Source: Mycobacterium sp. NBC_00419
Lineage (GTDB): Bacteria > Actinomycetota > Actinomycetes > Mycobacteriales > Mycobacteriaceae
DNA: 64,000 nt
Direction of reading: 5' to 3'
Assembly: GCF_036023875.1 (NCBI RefSeq)
Contig: NZ_CP107931.1
Location: 2,480,001 to 2,544,000, forward strand
This document shows, one piece after another, positions 1 to 8,829 of the stretch. The notes under the pieces are model-generated. The model made no database searches. It saw only the letters and a list, made by a program, of their open reading frames with translations, and was not told the DNA's origin. Numbering within the stretch: position 1 is the first letter of the stretch; the number at the start of each line of letters is the position of its first letter. Position numbers and translations under genes: made by a program.

Positions 1-217
1 CTCCCATTACGAGAAGGTCAGCGGACTGTCCACCGAGAACATCCACTACTACCTGGTGCTGGCGAACTGGAAGCTTGGCATCGTTCTGGAGAAGACCTAC
101 GCCTCAGCAGTCAACGGCGGTAAGGCGGACCCGAAGGTCGTCGAGGCGTTCGCGACGATGGTGCCCGACCTGATCACGACGGCGGCCAGACTGGCCCAGT
201 CCGGAGAGGACATCTGA
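1..217 (+). CDS. APH-type phosphotransferase, C-terminal fragment (5' end outside window)
   Basis: Reading from base 2, the last 71 codons of a protein are visible, ending with TGA at 215-217. The sequence (ENIHYYLVLANWKLGIVLE) aligns by eye with the C-terminal helices of the complete phosphotransferase at 18422-19450 (WYTVLACFKLGIILEG), so this is probably the same APH/ACAD10-like kinase family. The catalytic HGD and DxD-type motifs lie upstream of the window and cannot be checked. One base separates the stop from the ATG of the next gene, an SDR, and an acyl-CoA dehydrogenase follows, which matches the gene content of the module at 18.4-21.4 kb. The family call rests on similarity to one neighbour and on context. 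Confidence 0.7.
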   Translation, partial: SHYEKVSGLSTENIHYYLVLANWKLGIVLEKTYASAVNGGKADPKVVEAFATMVPDLITTAARLAQSGEDI

Positions 218-218
218 A

Positions 219-977
219 ATGGGTTATGCCGAAAATCTTTTCGACCTGACCGACCGCGTCGTGCTGATCACCGGCGGCAGCCGGGGATTGGGCCGGGAGA
301 TGGCGTTCGCCGCGGCACGCTGCGGGGCCGACGTGGTCATCGCGAGCCGCAAGTACGACACCTGTGTTCAGACCGCCGAGGAGATCGAGGCCCAAACCGG
401 CCGCACCGCAATGCCGTACGGCGTTCACGTGGGCCGCTGGGATCAGCTCGACGGTTTGGTCGACGCCGTCTACGACCGGTTCGGCAAGGTCGACGTCCTG
501 GTCAACAACGCCGGCATGTCGCCGACCTACGACAAGCTGTCCGACGTCAGCGAGAAGCTGTTCGACGCGGTGATGAACCTCAACCTGAAGGGGCCCTTCC
601 GGCTCTCGGCGCTCGTCGGTGAGCGGATGGTCGCCGAGGGTGGCGGGGCGATCATCAACGTCAGCACACACGGATCGCTGCGCCCGCATCCGTCGTTCAT
701 TCCCTACGCGGCGTCCAAGGCCGGGCTGAACGCGATGACCGAAGGGCTGGCCCAGGCTTTCGGGCCCACGGTGCGGGTCAACACGCTCATGCCCGGACCC
801 TTCCTCACCGACATCAGCAAGGCGTGGGATTTCGGCGTGGACAACCCGTTCAGCCGACATGCCCTGCAGCGTGCCGGGAAGCCGGACGAAATCATCGGCG
901 CCGCATTGTTTTTGATGTCCGACGCATCCAGCTTCACCACCGGCTCGATCCTGCGCGCCGACGGCGGCATTCCCTAA
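219..977 (+). CDS. SDR family NAD(P)-dependent oxidoreductase
   Basis: A classical short-chain dehydrogenase/reductase of 252 residues, the usual length. Visible motifs are the dinucleotide-binding TGGSRGLG at residues 18-25, NNAG at 96-99, and the catalytic Ser149, Tyr163 and Lys167 (YAASK). It probably oxidises or reduces a hydroxyacyl or keto intermediate in the cytosol; the substrate cannot be read from sequence. The ATG at 219 is one base after the upstream phosphotransferase stop, so the genes are likely co-transcribed. The next gene, an acyl-CoA dehydrogenase, starts 11 bases after its stop. The context suggests a step in acyl-CoA catabolism. Confidence 0.9.
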   Translation: MGYAENLFDLTDRVVLITGGSRGLGREMAFAAARCGADVVIASRKYDTCVQTAEEIEAQTGRTAMPYGVHVGRWDQLDGLVDAVYDRFGKVDVLVNNAGMSPTYDKLSDVSEKLFDAVMNLNLKGPFRLSALVGERMVAEGGGAIINVSTHGSLRPHPSFIPYAASKAGLNAMTEGLAQAFGPTVRVNTLMPGPFLTDISKAWDFGVDNPFSRHALQRAGKPDEIIGAALFLMSDASSFTTGSILRADGGIP

Positions 978-988
978 AGGAGACTGAC

Positions 989-2296
989 ATGGCCTTCGAC
1001 TTCTCCGTCGAGCCCGAGTTCGAAGAGAAGCTCGCCTGGATTCGCGAGTTCGTCCGCGAGGAGGTCGAGCCGCTCGAGGTGGTCTTCCCCAGCTGCGAGT
1101 TCCTGCCGCTGAACGACGAGCGCCGCAGGATCGTCGATCCGCTCAAGCAGAAGGTTCGCGACCAGGGGCTGTGGGCGCCACACCTGGGCCCCGACCTCGG
1201 CGGCCAGGGGTTCGGTGCGGTCAAACTGACCCTGATCAACGAGATCCTCGGCCGGGCGACGTGGTCGTCGATCGTCTTCGGCACCCAGGCGCCCGACACC
1301 GGAAATGCCGAGATCATCGCCCGCTTCGGCACCCAGGAACAGAAGGACACCTATCTCGCGGGGTTGTTGTCCGGGGAGATCTTCTCCACCTTCTCGATGA
1401 CCGAGCCGCAGGGTGGTTCGGACCCGCGGGTCTTCACCACCCGCGCGGTGCGCGACGGGGACGACTGGGTGATCAACGGTCTCAAGTACTGGTCGTCCAA
1501 CGCGTCCGTGGCGTCCTTCTTCATCGTCGTGGCCATCACCAACCCGGACGTCCCGGTGCACACCGGCGCGTCGACCTTCCTGGTCCCCAAGGACACTCCC
1601 GGTGTCACCATCGAGGCGACTCATCACCTGGTCGGCTCGCACAAGCACGATCCCGGGCACTCGCTGGTGCGATACGACAACGTCCGGGTTCCCGCCTCGG
1701 CGATGCTCGGCGAGGAAGGGCACGGGTTCGGCGTCGCGCAGTCCCGCCTGGCCGGTGGGCGGCTGCACCACGCGATGCGCTCCATCGGGGTGGCGCAGCG
1801 GGCGATCGACATGATGGCCCGGCGGGCGAAAAGCCGCTTCACCCAAGGCAGTCTGCTCGCCGATAAGCAGCTGATCCAGGAGTTCGTCGCCGACTCCTAC
1901 GTCGAGTTGACCCAGTTCCGGCTGCTGGTCCTCTACGCGGCGTGGCTGGTCGACAGCCAGGGCGAGCACGCCGCGCGGGAAGCGATCGCCGCGTGCAAGA
2001 TCCAGACCGCGGCCGTACTCAAATCGATCGGGCTGCGCGCGATCCAGGTCCACGGCGGTCTCGGCCTGACCGACCAGATGCCGCTGACGAGCGTGCTGTT
2101 CGGCGGCCTGGCCCTCGGCCTGGCCGACGGCCCCACCGAGGCCCACAAGGTGAACCTGGCCCGGATGGTGCTCAAGGGATACGAGGCCGAGGATCCCGTG
2201 TGGCCCAGCGAGTTCCTGAGCAACCGCATCGAGCGGGCGCGCGCGAAGTACGGCCATCTGGTCGATCACATTCCGGCGCTGCCTGTTTCGTCGTGA
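989..2296 (+). CDS. Acyl-CoA dehydrogenase family protein
   Basis: A 435-residue acyl-CoA dehydrogenase, a flavoenzyme family that introduces a double bond or performs related chemistry on acyl-CoA. The N-terminal helical domain, the middle strand domain (FSTFSMTEPQGGSDP, residues about 131-145) and the C-terminal helical domain (IQVHGGLGLTDQMPL) are recognisable. The C-terminus carries DGPTEAHK, the DGPxExH form typical of the ACAD10/ACAD11-like branch rather than the GTxEIQ form of common members. The ATG at 989 was chosen because AAAGGAGA at 976-983 gives a good ribosome binding site; an upstream extension of the frame would overlap the SDR gene. Its TGA overlaps the GTG of the TetR gene by four bases. 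Confidence 0.92.
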   Translation: MAFDFSVEPEFEEKLAWIREFVREEVEPLEVVFPSCEFLPLNDERRRIVDPLKQKVRDQGLWAPHLGPDLGGQGFGAVKLTLINEILGRATWSSIVFGTQAPDTGNAEIIARFGTQEQKDTYLAGLLSGEIFSTFSMTEPQGGSDPRVFTTRAVRDGDDWVINGLKYWSSNASVASFFIVVAITNPDVPVHTGASTFLVPKDTPGVTIEATHHLVGSHKHDPGHSLVRYDNVRVPASAMLGEEGHGFGVAQSRLAGGRLHHAMRSIGVAQRAIDMMARRAKSRFTQGSLLADKQLIQEFVADSYVELTQFRLLVLYAAWLVDSQGEHAAREAIAACKIQTAAVLKSIGLRAIQVHGGLGLTDQMPLTSVLFGGLALGLADGPTEAHKVNLARMVLKGYEAEDPVWPSEFLSNRIERARAKYGHLVDHIPALPVSS

Positions 2297-2916
2297 CCAG
2301 TCGCGCCGCAGCCGCTGTCGGGCGCGCCCTCGACGACCGTCAGCGGGAGGCCACCGAAGAGGTGGAACGCATCCTGGCCGCGGCGGTGCGGGTGATGCAG
2401 CGGGTGTCTCCCGAGGCGCCCCGCGTCAGCGACATCGTCACCGAGGCGGGGGTGTCGAACAAGGCGTTCTACCGCTACTTCGCGGGCAAGGACGACCTGA
2501 TGCTGGCGGCCATGGAACGCGGTGTGGCACTGGTGGTCTCCTATCTGGAGCATCAGATGGCCAAGGAGAAACGCCCACAGGACAAGGTGGCGCGCTGGAT
2601 TCGGGGTGCGCTTGCCCAGGTGGTGGACCCCGATCTGACGGCGATGAGCCGCGCGCTGGTCATCCAGTTCCCCGGTTCTGACACGGGCAGGCTCGCCCAG
2701 GAGGAGATCCTGGGCACCCTGCGCGCACTGCTGCTCGAGCCGATCAGCCAACTCGGCCGCCGCGACCCCGGGCGTGATGCCGATGCCGTGTTCAACTGCA
2801 CGATCGGTACGATGCGCCGGTATGTGGAGGCCAGCGGCCAGCCGGGTCGCGCCGATATCGACCACCTCGTACGCTTCTGCCTCACCGGGCTGGGCGTGAC
2901 CGAAGGAGAACGCTGA
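2293..2916 (+). CDS. TetR/AcrR family transcriptional regulator
   Basis: A 207-residue regulator with an N-terminal TetR helix-turn-helix (APRVSDIVTEAGVSNKAFY, about residues 38-56, then RYFAGKDDL) and a helical ligand-binding domain. The GTG start at 2293 overlaps the stop of the acyl-CoA dehydrogenase (GTGA), and its own TGA shares a base with the ATG of the quinone reductase, so it sits inside the operon. By analogy with similar operons it probably represses this cluster in response to an acyl-CoA or related ligand. No operator palindrome was identified because the operon promoter lies upstream of the window. Confidence 0.88.
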   Translation: MTSRAAAAVGRALDDRQREATEEVERILAAAVRVMQRVSPEAPRVSDIVTEAGVSNKAFYRYFAGKDDLMLAAMERGVALVVSYLEHQMAKEKRPQDKVARWIRGALAQVVDPDLTAMSRALVIQFPGSDTGRLAQEEILGTLRALLLEPISQLGRRDPGRDADAVFNCTIGTMRRYVEASGQPGRADIDHLVRFCLTGLGVTEGER

Positions 2917-3890
2917 TGCGCGCCGTCGTCTGCCGGGAGTACGGCACCCCGGAGGATCTGGTCCTCGTCGAACAGCCCGATCCCACACCGGGTCCCGGCC
3001 AGGTGGTGGTGCGGGTTCGCGCCGCGGCGGTGAACTATCCCGACGTGTTGCTGATCGCCGGTAAGTATCAGATCAAGGTTCCGCCCCCGTTCAGCCCGGG
3101 CAGCGAGATGGCCGGTGACGTGCTGGCTGTTGGTGAGGGCGTGGACTTCACACCCGGCGACCGGGTGTCGGCGACCACGTTCGTCGGCGCCTTCGCCGAA
3201 CAGGCGGTGCTCGACGCACGCGGGCTGACGCCCATCCCCGACGGGGTCGACTACGCCGACGCGGCGGCGTTCGGCGTCACCAACCGCACCGCCTACTACA
3301 CCCTTCGCACCGTGGCGCCGGTGAAACCCGGCGACTGGGTCGTCGTCCTGGGCGCAGCCGGCGGGGTGGGGTTGGCGGCCGTCGACATCGCAGTTCTCAT
3401 GGGCGCCAAGGTGATCGCCGTCGCCTCCGGTCCGGAGAAGCTCGACGTGTGCAGGCAGCGCGGTGCGCAGGCGTGCATCGACTACGAACGCGAGGACCTC
3501 AAGACGCGGCTCAAGGAGATCACCGGTGCGGCCGGCGCGCAGGTGGTGCTCGATCCGGTGGGCGGTAAGTACTCCGAGCCCGCCCTGCGCGGCCTTGGCC
3601 GCGGCGGCCGGTTCGTCACGCTCGGCTACGCCGCCGGCGAGATCCCCGCGATCCCGCTGAACCTGGTGATGCTCAAGGGCATCACCGTGCTGGGCATGGA
3701 GATCCGGACCTTCGCGCAGGACTATCCCGACCAGGTCGGGCGCGACGATGCCGAACTCGCGTCGTTGTTCGCCGACGGCAAGCTGCGTCCCTACATCGGG
3801 GCGCGCTTCCCGCTGGACCAGGCCGCGGCGGCGTTGCGCTACGTCGCCGACCGCAAAGCGGTGGGCAAGGTCGTCATCGACGTCGCGTGA
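2916..3890 (+). CDS. Zinc-independent quinone oxidoreductase-like MDR protein (NADPH:quinone oxidoreductase family)
   Basis: A 324-residue medium-chain dehydrogenase/reductase. An N-terminal GroES-like fold is followed by the nucleotide-binding motif GAAGGVG at residues 146-152. No structural or catalytic zinc cysteine cluster is visible, which fits the quinone oxidoreductase/enoyl reductase branch. It probably reduces quinones or activated double bonds with NADPH. The start overlaps the TetR stop by one base, so it is the last gene of the five-gene run. Nine bases separate its stop from the stop of the convergent sulfatase gene. The substrate is unknown; 2-enoyl reduction linked to the upstream acyl-CoA genes is an inference. 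Confidence 0.88.
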   Translation: MRAVVCREYGTPEDLVLVEQPDPTPGPGQVVVRVRAAAVNYPDVLLIAGKYQIKVPPPFSPGSEMAGDVLAVGEGVDFTPGDRVSATTFVGAFAEQAVLDARGLTPIPDGVDYADAAAFGVTNRTAYYTLRTVAPVKPGDWVVVLGAAGGVGLAAVDIAVLMGAKVIAVASGPEKLDVCRQRGAQACIDYEREDLKTRLKEITGAAGAQVVLDPVGGKYSEPALRGLGRGGRFVTLGYAAGEIPAIPLNLVMLKGITVLGMEIRTFAQDYPDQVGRDDAELASLFADGKLRPYIGARFPLDQAAAALRYVADRKAVGKVVIDVA

Positions 3891-3899
3891 TCCGCCGCG

Positions 3900-5777
3900 C
3901 TAGGGCGTGATGATGTTGAACCCCGGGTCGGGCCGGTCGAGAACACCGAGCAGCGCCTGCAGAGCCTGAGGATCACCGCTGATCTCCAGCCCCGGCGAGG
4001 TGAAATCGCCTGCGGCGGCGGCCAGTAGCCGCATCCTGGTGGCCAGCGTGACGGTGGTGTCGGCGGTCGACGGGTCGGCGTCACACTTGCGGTAGACCAG
4101 CACACCGTTTCGCAGTGCTAGGCGGTAGTTGGTCGCGAGGTCGGTGAACGAGATGTCGATGGCGACATCGAGATCCCAGGCGCGGGGCCCGTTCACATTG
4201 ATGGCCAGGGTGTCGAAGATCTGCTCCGGCGTCAGCTGCGCCATCATCGCCTTCGAGTTGGCGCCGACCGGTGTGCCGAAGTTGCCGTCCCGCAGTTCGG
4301 TCGCCCCGGACAGGAAGAAGTTGCGCCACGTCGCGCACTCGGCGCCGTAGCCCAGTTGCTCGAGGGTGTCGGCGTACAGTTCGCGCGCACCGGCGTGGTT
4401 CTCGTCGGTGAAGATCGCGTGATCGAGAAGCGTTGCAGCCCAGCGATAATCGCCGGAATCGAACGCGGATCGGGCGATCTCGACGACACGGTCGATGCCA
4501 CCCATCGCCTCGACGTAGCGCGGGCCGATCGCCTCCGGCGGATGCGCCCACAGTCGGCCCGGGTTGCCGTCGAACCAGCCCATGTAGCGCTGGTAGACCG
4601 CCTTGACGTTATGGCTGACCGAACCGTAGTAGCCGTGCGCGTGCCAGGCCTTGTGCAGCGCGGGCGGCATCTCGAAGGTCTCGGCGATCTCGATGCCGGT
4701 GTAGCCCTGGTTGAGCTGGCGCAGCGTCTGGTCGTGCAGGTAGGCATACAGATCACGTTGCAGGGAAAGGAATTCCACGATGTCGTCGTGGCCCCACGTG
4801 GGCCAGTGGTGGGAGGCGAAGACGACGTCGGTGCGGCCGGCGAAGCTGTCGATGGCCTCGGTGAGATACCCCGACCAGGCGTGCGGATCGCGGACCAGTG
4901 CGCCGCGCAGCGTCAGCAGGTTGTGCAGGTTGTGGGTGGCGTTCTCGGCCATGCACAGCGCACGGAATTGCGGGAAGTAAAAGTGCATCTCGGCAGGCGC
5001 TTCGGTGCCGGGCGCCATCTGGAATTCGATCTCGACACCGTCGATGGTGTGCGTCTCACCGGTAACGCTGACGTCGATGGTGGGCACGATGATGGCGACC
5101 TCACCGGTGGACGTCTGCTGACCGAGCCCGCAGCCGACCTGGCCCTGCGGGCCACGCTGCAGCAGGGTGCCGTACATGTAGGAGGCGCGGCGCGCCATCG
5201 CGGTGCCGGCGTAGACGTTTTCCTGCACGGCGTGCTCGACGAAGCCCTCCGGGGCGATCACCGCGACCTTGCCGGCGTCGACGTCGGCCTGGGTGGTCAC
5301 ACCCAGCACGCCGCCGAAGTGGTCGACGTGGCTGTGGGTATAGATAACGGCCACCACGGGGCGCTCGCCGCGGTGGGCGCGGTACAGCTCCAGCGCGGCC
5401 GCGGCGGTCTCGGTCGAGATCAACGGGTCGATGACGATGACGCCGGTGTCACCCTCGATGAAGCTGATGTTCGACAGGTCCAGACCACGGACCTGATAGA
5501 TGCCCTCGACCACCTCGTAGAGGCCCTGCTTCGCCGCCAGGATCGACTGCCGCCACAAGCTCGGATGCACCGTCGCGGGCGCGTCGCCGCCGAGGAAGTC
5601 GTAGACGTCGTTGTCCCACACCACCCGGCCGTCGGCAGCGGTGACCACGCATGGCTCCAGCGCCCCGAGGAACCCGCGGTCGGCGTTGGCGAAGTCCCTG
5701 GTGTCCTCGAAGGGGAGTGACTGCAGGTGTTCGGCGTGGGCGGTCTCGATGGCGGTGGCCGACGGTTTGTGCTCCAT
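3900..5777 (-). CDS. Metallo-beta-lactamase-fold alkylsulfatase (SdsA1/BDS1-like; Rv3762c-type)
   Basis: A 625-residue protein with the layout of linear alkylsulfatases. It has an N-terminal metallo-beta-lactamase domain with the metal-binding motif THSHVDH at residues 147-153, a helical dimerisation domain in the middle, and a C-terminal SCP2-like domain. Such enzymes hydrolyse alkyl sulfates such as SDS to alcohol and sulfate with two zinc ions. No signal peptide is visible, so it is probably cytosolic. The ATG at 5777 was chosen because GGAAGGAT lies a short distance upstream on the minus strand; the frame is open further but that part overlaps the divergent permease. Length and order fit M. 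tuberculosis Rv3762c, from memory. A SulP transporter lies nearby, so a sulfate link is possible but not shown. Confidence 0.87.
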   Translation of the reverse strand: MEHKPSATAIETAHAEHLQSLPFEDTRDFANADRGFLGALEPCVVTAADGRVVWDNDVYDFLGGDAPATVHPSLWRQSILAAKQGLYEVVEGIYQVRGLDLSNISFIEGDTGVIVIDPLISTETAAAALELYRAHRGERPVVAVIYTHSHVDHFGGVLGVTTQADVDAGKVAVIAPEGFVEHAVQENVYAGTAMARRASYMYGTLLQRGPQGQVGCGLGQQTSTGEVAIIVPTIDVSVTGETHTIDGVEIEFQMAPGTEAPAEMHFYFPQFRALCMAENATHNLHNLLTLRGALVRDPHAWSGYLTEAIDSFAGRTDVVFASHHWPTWGHDDIVEFLSLQRDLYAYLHDQTLRQLNQGYTGIEIAETFEMPPALHKAWHAHGYYGSVSHNVKAVYQRYMGWFDGNPGRLWAHPPEAIGPRYVEAMGGIDRVVEIARSAFDSGDYRWAATLLDHAIFTDENHAGARELYADTLEQLGYGAECATWRNFFLSGATELRDGNFGTPVGANSKAMMAQLTPEQIFDTLAINVNGPRAWDLDVAIDISFTDLATNYRLALRNGVLVYRKCDADPSTADTTVTLATRMRLLAAAAGDFTSPGLEISGDPQALQALLGVLDRPDPGFNIITP

Positions 5778-5844
5778 GTGGCAAATCCTTCCAGAAGACG
5801 GGGGCCGGATGCTCGAATAGACCAGCGGCGAGTAGACATGCACG

Positions 5845-7143
5845 ATGGCCAAAGCATCGATCAGCGTCGCTGGGGCAACGGCGATCGGTGTCGGCGGCAT
5901 GATGGGCGCCGGCCTGTACACACTGCTCGGCCTGGCCTCCACCACGGCGGGAGTCTGGCTGCCGGTCGCCTTCCTGATCGGCGGAGTGGTGTCGGTCTTC
6001 AGCGTCTACTCCTACGCCAAACTCGGCGCGGTCTTCCCCAGCCGCGGTGGCGCCGCACAGTTTTTGATCCGCTGTTTCGGCGACGGCATCGTCGCGGGTG
6101 GGCTCAACGTCTTCCAATTCCTCGGCTGGATCATCGCGATGGCGCTGTACGCATCGGGATTCGCCGGCTACCTGCTGGCGCTGTTGCCCTGGCACACGCC
6201 GGACTGGGCGGGCAAGGCAGTCGGCATCGGGCTCATCGCCGCCGTCGTCGCGGTGAACCTGGTGGGCAACAAGCTCGTCGCTCGTTCCGAAATCGTGGTC
6301 GTCAGCGTCGAACTCGTCATTCTCGTCGTGTTCGCCGCCGTTGCCGCCACGAAGGCCGATCCGGCCCGTTTCACCCACAACACCGACCACTCGTTCATCG
6401 GGGTGCTGTTCGCCGCGGGCCTGCTCTACGTCACCTACGAGGGCTTCGGCGTGGTCACCAACTCCGCGGGCGACATGCGCGACCCGGCTCGTGAACTGCC
6501 GCGTGCGATGTTCACCTCGCTGGCCATCGTGGTTGCGGTCTACGTGGTGGTGAGCTCGCTGGTGGTGATGACGATGACATTGCCCGCGATGGATGCCAGC
6601 CAGGGACACGTCCTGTCCGAGGCGGCGCGCGAGGTGCTCGGCCGAGCCGGTTTCATCGTCATCGGACTTGCCGCACTGTTGGCCACTGCGTCCGGTGTGA
6701 ACGCCACCATGTTCGGTGATGCCAACCTCGCGTTCCTGGTGGCAAAGACCGGTGAGATGCCGAGCAGTTTCGCTCGCGGGGTGTGGCACGGCGGCACCGC
6801 CGGATTGTTCACCGCCGCGGGGTTGACCGCCCTGTTCGTGTTGTTCTTCCCGCTGGCCGCCGTCGGGCAGATGGCCAGCCTGGCGTTCCTGATCGTGTAC
6901 GGCACGGTCAGCCTCGGACATCTGCGGGTGTGGCGGCAGACCGGCGCCAAACCGGCCTTGCTCGTCACCGCCGTGCTACTCAATCTGGCGTTGTTCGTCC
7001 TTCTGCTCGCCTATACGGTGCACACCGGACCGGCCAGCACGTGGATCACGCTTTTGGGGGTGCTGGTGGTCAGCTTCGCCTTCGAATACGTGTACCGACG
7101 GCGCACCGGCCGACGGCTTCGAGTGGAACCGAGCCCCGCTTAG
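5845..7143 (+). CDS. APC superfamily amino acid permease
   Basis: A 432-residue polytopic membrane protein with about 12 predicted hydrophobic segments. The first segment carries the glycine-rich signature of the APC superfamily (AIGVGGMMGAGLYTLLG, residues 12-28), which forms part of the substrate site. It should import amino acids or polyamines by proton or cation coupling; the substrate is not readable. It is divergent from the alkylsulfatase gene with 67 bases between starts. The following SulP gene starts 38 bases after its stop on the same strand. Two other APC permeases occur in the window (32629 and 61789). Confidence 0.87.
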   Translation: MAKASISVAGATAIGVGGMMGAGLYTLLGLASTTAGVWLPVAFLIGGVVSVFSVYSYAKLGAVFPSRGGAAQFLIRCFGDGIVAGGLNVFQFLGWIIAMALYASGFAGYLLALLPWHTPDWAGKAVGIGLIAAVVAVNLVGNKLVARSEIVVVSVELVILVVFAAVAATKADPARFTHNTDHSFIGVLFAAGLLYVTYEGFGVVTNSAGDMRDPARELPRAMFTSLAIVVAVYVVVSSLVVMTMTLPAMDASQGHVLSEAAREVLGRAGFIVIGLAALLATASGVNATMFGDANLAFLVAKTGEMPSSFARGVWHGGTAGLFTAAGLTALFVLFFPLAAVGQMASLAFLIVYGTVSLGHLRVWRQTGAKPALLVTAVLLNLALFVLLLAYTVHTGPASTWITLLGVLVVSFAFEYVYRRRTGRRLRVEPSPA

Positions 7144-7181
7144 GTCGGCCGTTTGCCTCCCGTCGGCTTCCCCGGTAGCTC

Positions 7182-8828
7182 ATGATTGCGCCGATGAACG
7201 TGCTGCCCGGTCTCACCAGAGGCAACGTCGGAACCGAGGTTCTGGCCGGTGTCACGCTGCTGGCCATCGCGTTACCGCTCAACATCGGGTACGCCCAGAT
7301 CGCCGGGTTGCCCCCGACCGCCGGGCTCTACGCGCTGGTGCTGCCGTCGGTGGCCTTCGCCCTGCTGGCATCCTCGCGCCATCTGGTCGCCGCTCCCGAC
7401 GCCGCGGCAGCCGCCCTGGTGGGTTCGGCGCTGACGGGTCTGGCGCCCGCAGGCAGCGGGCAGTACGCGGCCATGGCGGCCGCTCAGGCGATCGTCGGCG
7501 GGCTGCTGTTCGGAGCCTGCGCGGTGTTCCGGCTGGGGTTCCTGGCGGACTTCTTGTCCAAGCCGATCCTCATCGGATTCGTCGGGGGGCTGGCCACTGA
7601 CATCCTGCTCAGCCAGATCGCCAAGATCATGGGGATCAAGGTGCCCAGCGGGGCGGAGTTCTTCGAGCGGCTGGTGCAACTCGTCACCAAAATCGGCACC
7701 GTGCACGGGTGGTCGCTGGCGCTGGGGATCGCCGCCGTCGCGGTGCTCGTGCCGGCTCGGCGGCGGTGGCCCGCGGTGCCCTGGGCGCTGATCGTGCTGG
7801 TGCTCGCCACCGTCGCCTCGACGCTGCTGCATCTGCCCGCCAAGGGCGTGTCGGTGCTGGGCTCGGTGCCGTCGGGCCCACCCGTGCTGGCGGTTCCGCA
7901 CCTGACGTGGTCGCAGTGGGTCTCGGTGATGCTGCCCGCCCTCGCGATCACCACCGTGACCGTCGGTGAAGGACTGCTGCTAGCCCGCTCCTACGCCGAC
8001 AAGTACGGCTACCGCACCTCACCGGATCGGGACCTGCTGGCCTTCGGTGCGGCCAACGTCGCCTCCGGCCTGTCCTCGGGCTTCACCGTCGGATCCTCGA
8101 CGTCGCGGGCTGCGGCGATGGATCAGGCCGGATCCCGCACGCAACTTCCGCTGCTGGTGATGGCCGCCGGCGCGTTGGCACTGTTGCTGTTCGGCGCCGG
8201 ACTGCTCGCCGATATCCCGTCGCCCGCGATCGGCGCCATCGTCGGCGTCTCGGTGGCCAAGCTGATCGGAATCCGCGAGTTCCGCCACCTGTGGGAGCTG
8301 TCGCGGTTCGAATTCCTCATCGGCGCAACATGTTTCCTCGGTGTGCTGCTCATCGGACCGCTGGCCGGCATCGTGCTGGCTTTCGCGCTTTCCCTGATCA
8401 ACCTGCTACGCAAGGCCGCTCGCCCCGCGGTCGACGTGCTCGAGGGGTCCGAGGATCCGCATGTGTCACTGACCGTCGGCCATGGCGACATCCACGAGAC
8501 GGTGCCGGGAGTGGTCGCGATGCGGTTCGCTGCGCCGATCTTCTTCGGTAACGCCCAGACGCTGAGTGCCGAGATCCGTCGCGCAGTCAAGGGCGCACCC
8601 CATCCGGTGAAGGCGTTCATCCTCGACATGGAGGGCGTGACCGACGTCGACGTCACCGGCGCAGAAGCGCTGGCCAAAGAGCTGCAGTGGCTGCAGGGCC
8701 GCTCGATCACCTTCGCCTACTCGCGGGTGCGCCCCGAACTGGCCGCCAATCTGGACCGCATGCACCTGCTGCGGGGGCATCAGGTGTTCGACACCAACCG
8801 GGCCGCGGTCGCCGCCCTGCGGCCCTGA
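7182..8828 (+). CDS. SulP family inorganic anion transporter with C-terminal STAS domain
   Basis: A 548-residue SLC26/SulP protein. The membrane domain (about residues 15-420) begins with the family pattern LLAIALPLNIGYAQIAGLPP, and the C-terminal 100 residues form a STAS domain (AFILDMEGVTDVDVTGAEAL). These transporters move sulfate, bicarbonate or other anions. An alternative ATG lies four codons downstream at 7194. The gene is convergent with the GT39 gene with one base between the two stop codons; the near-palindrome CCTGAATCAGG around 8824-8834 may act as a weak bidirectional terminator, but it has no U-tract. The substrate is not determined. Confidence 0.9.
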   Translation: MIAPMNVLPGLTRGNVGTEVLAGVTLLAIALPLNIGYAQIAGLPPTAGLYALVLPSVAFALLASSRHLVAAPDAAAAALVGSALTGLAPAGSGQYAAMAAAQAIVGGLLFGACAVFRLGFLADFLSKPILIGFVGGLATDILLSQIAKIMGIKVPSGAEFFERLVQLVTKIGTVHGWSLALGIAAVAVLVPARRRWPAVPWALIVLVLATVASTLLHLPAKGVSVLGSVPSGPPVLAVPHLTWSQWVSVMLPALAITTVTVGEGLLLARSYADKYGYRTSPDRDLLAFGAANVASGLSSGFTVGSSTSRAAAMDQAGSRTQLPLLVMAAGALALLLFGAGLLADIPSPAIGAIVGVSVAKLIGIREFRHLWELSRFEFLIGATCFLGVLLIGPLAGIVLAFALSLINLLRKAARPAVDVLEGSEDPHVSLTVGHGDIHETVPGVVAMRFAAPIFFGNAQTLSAEIRRAVKGAPHPVKAFILDMEGVTDVDVTGAEALAKELQWLQGRSITFAYSRVRPELAANLDRMHLLRGHQVFDTNRAAVAALRP

Positions 8829-8829
8829 A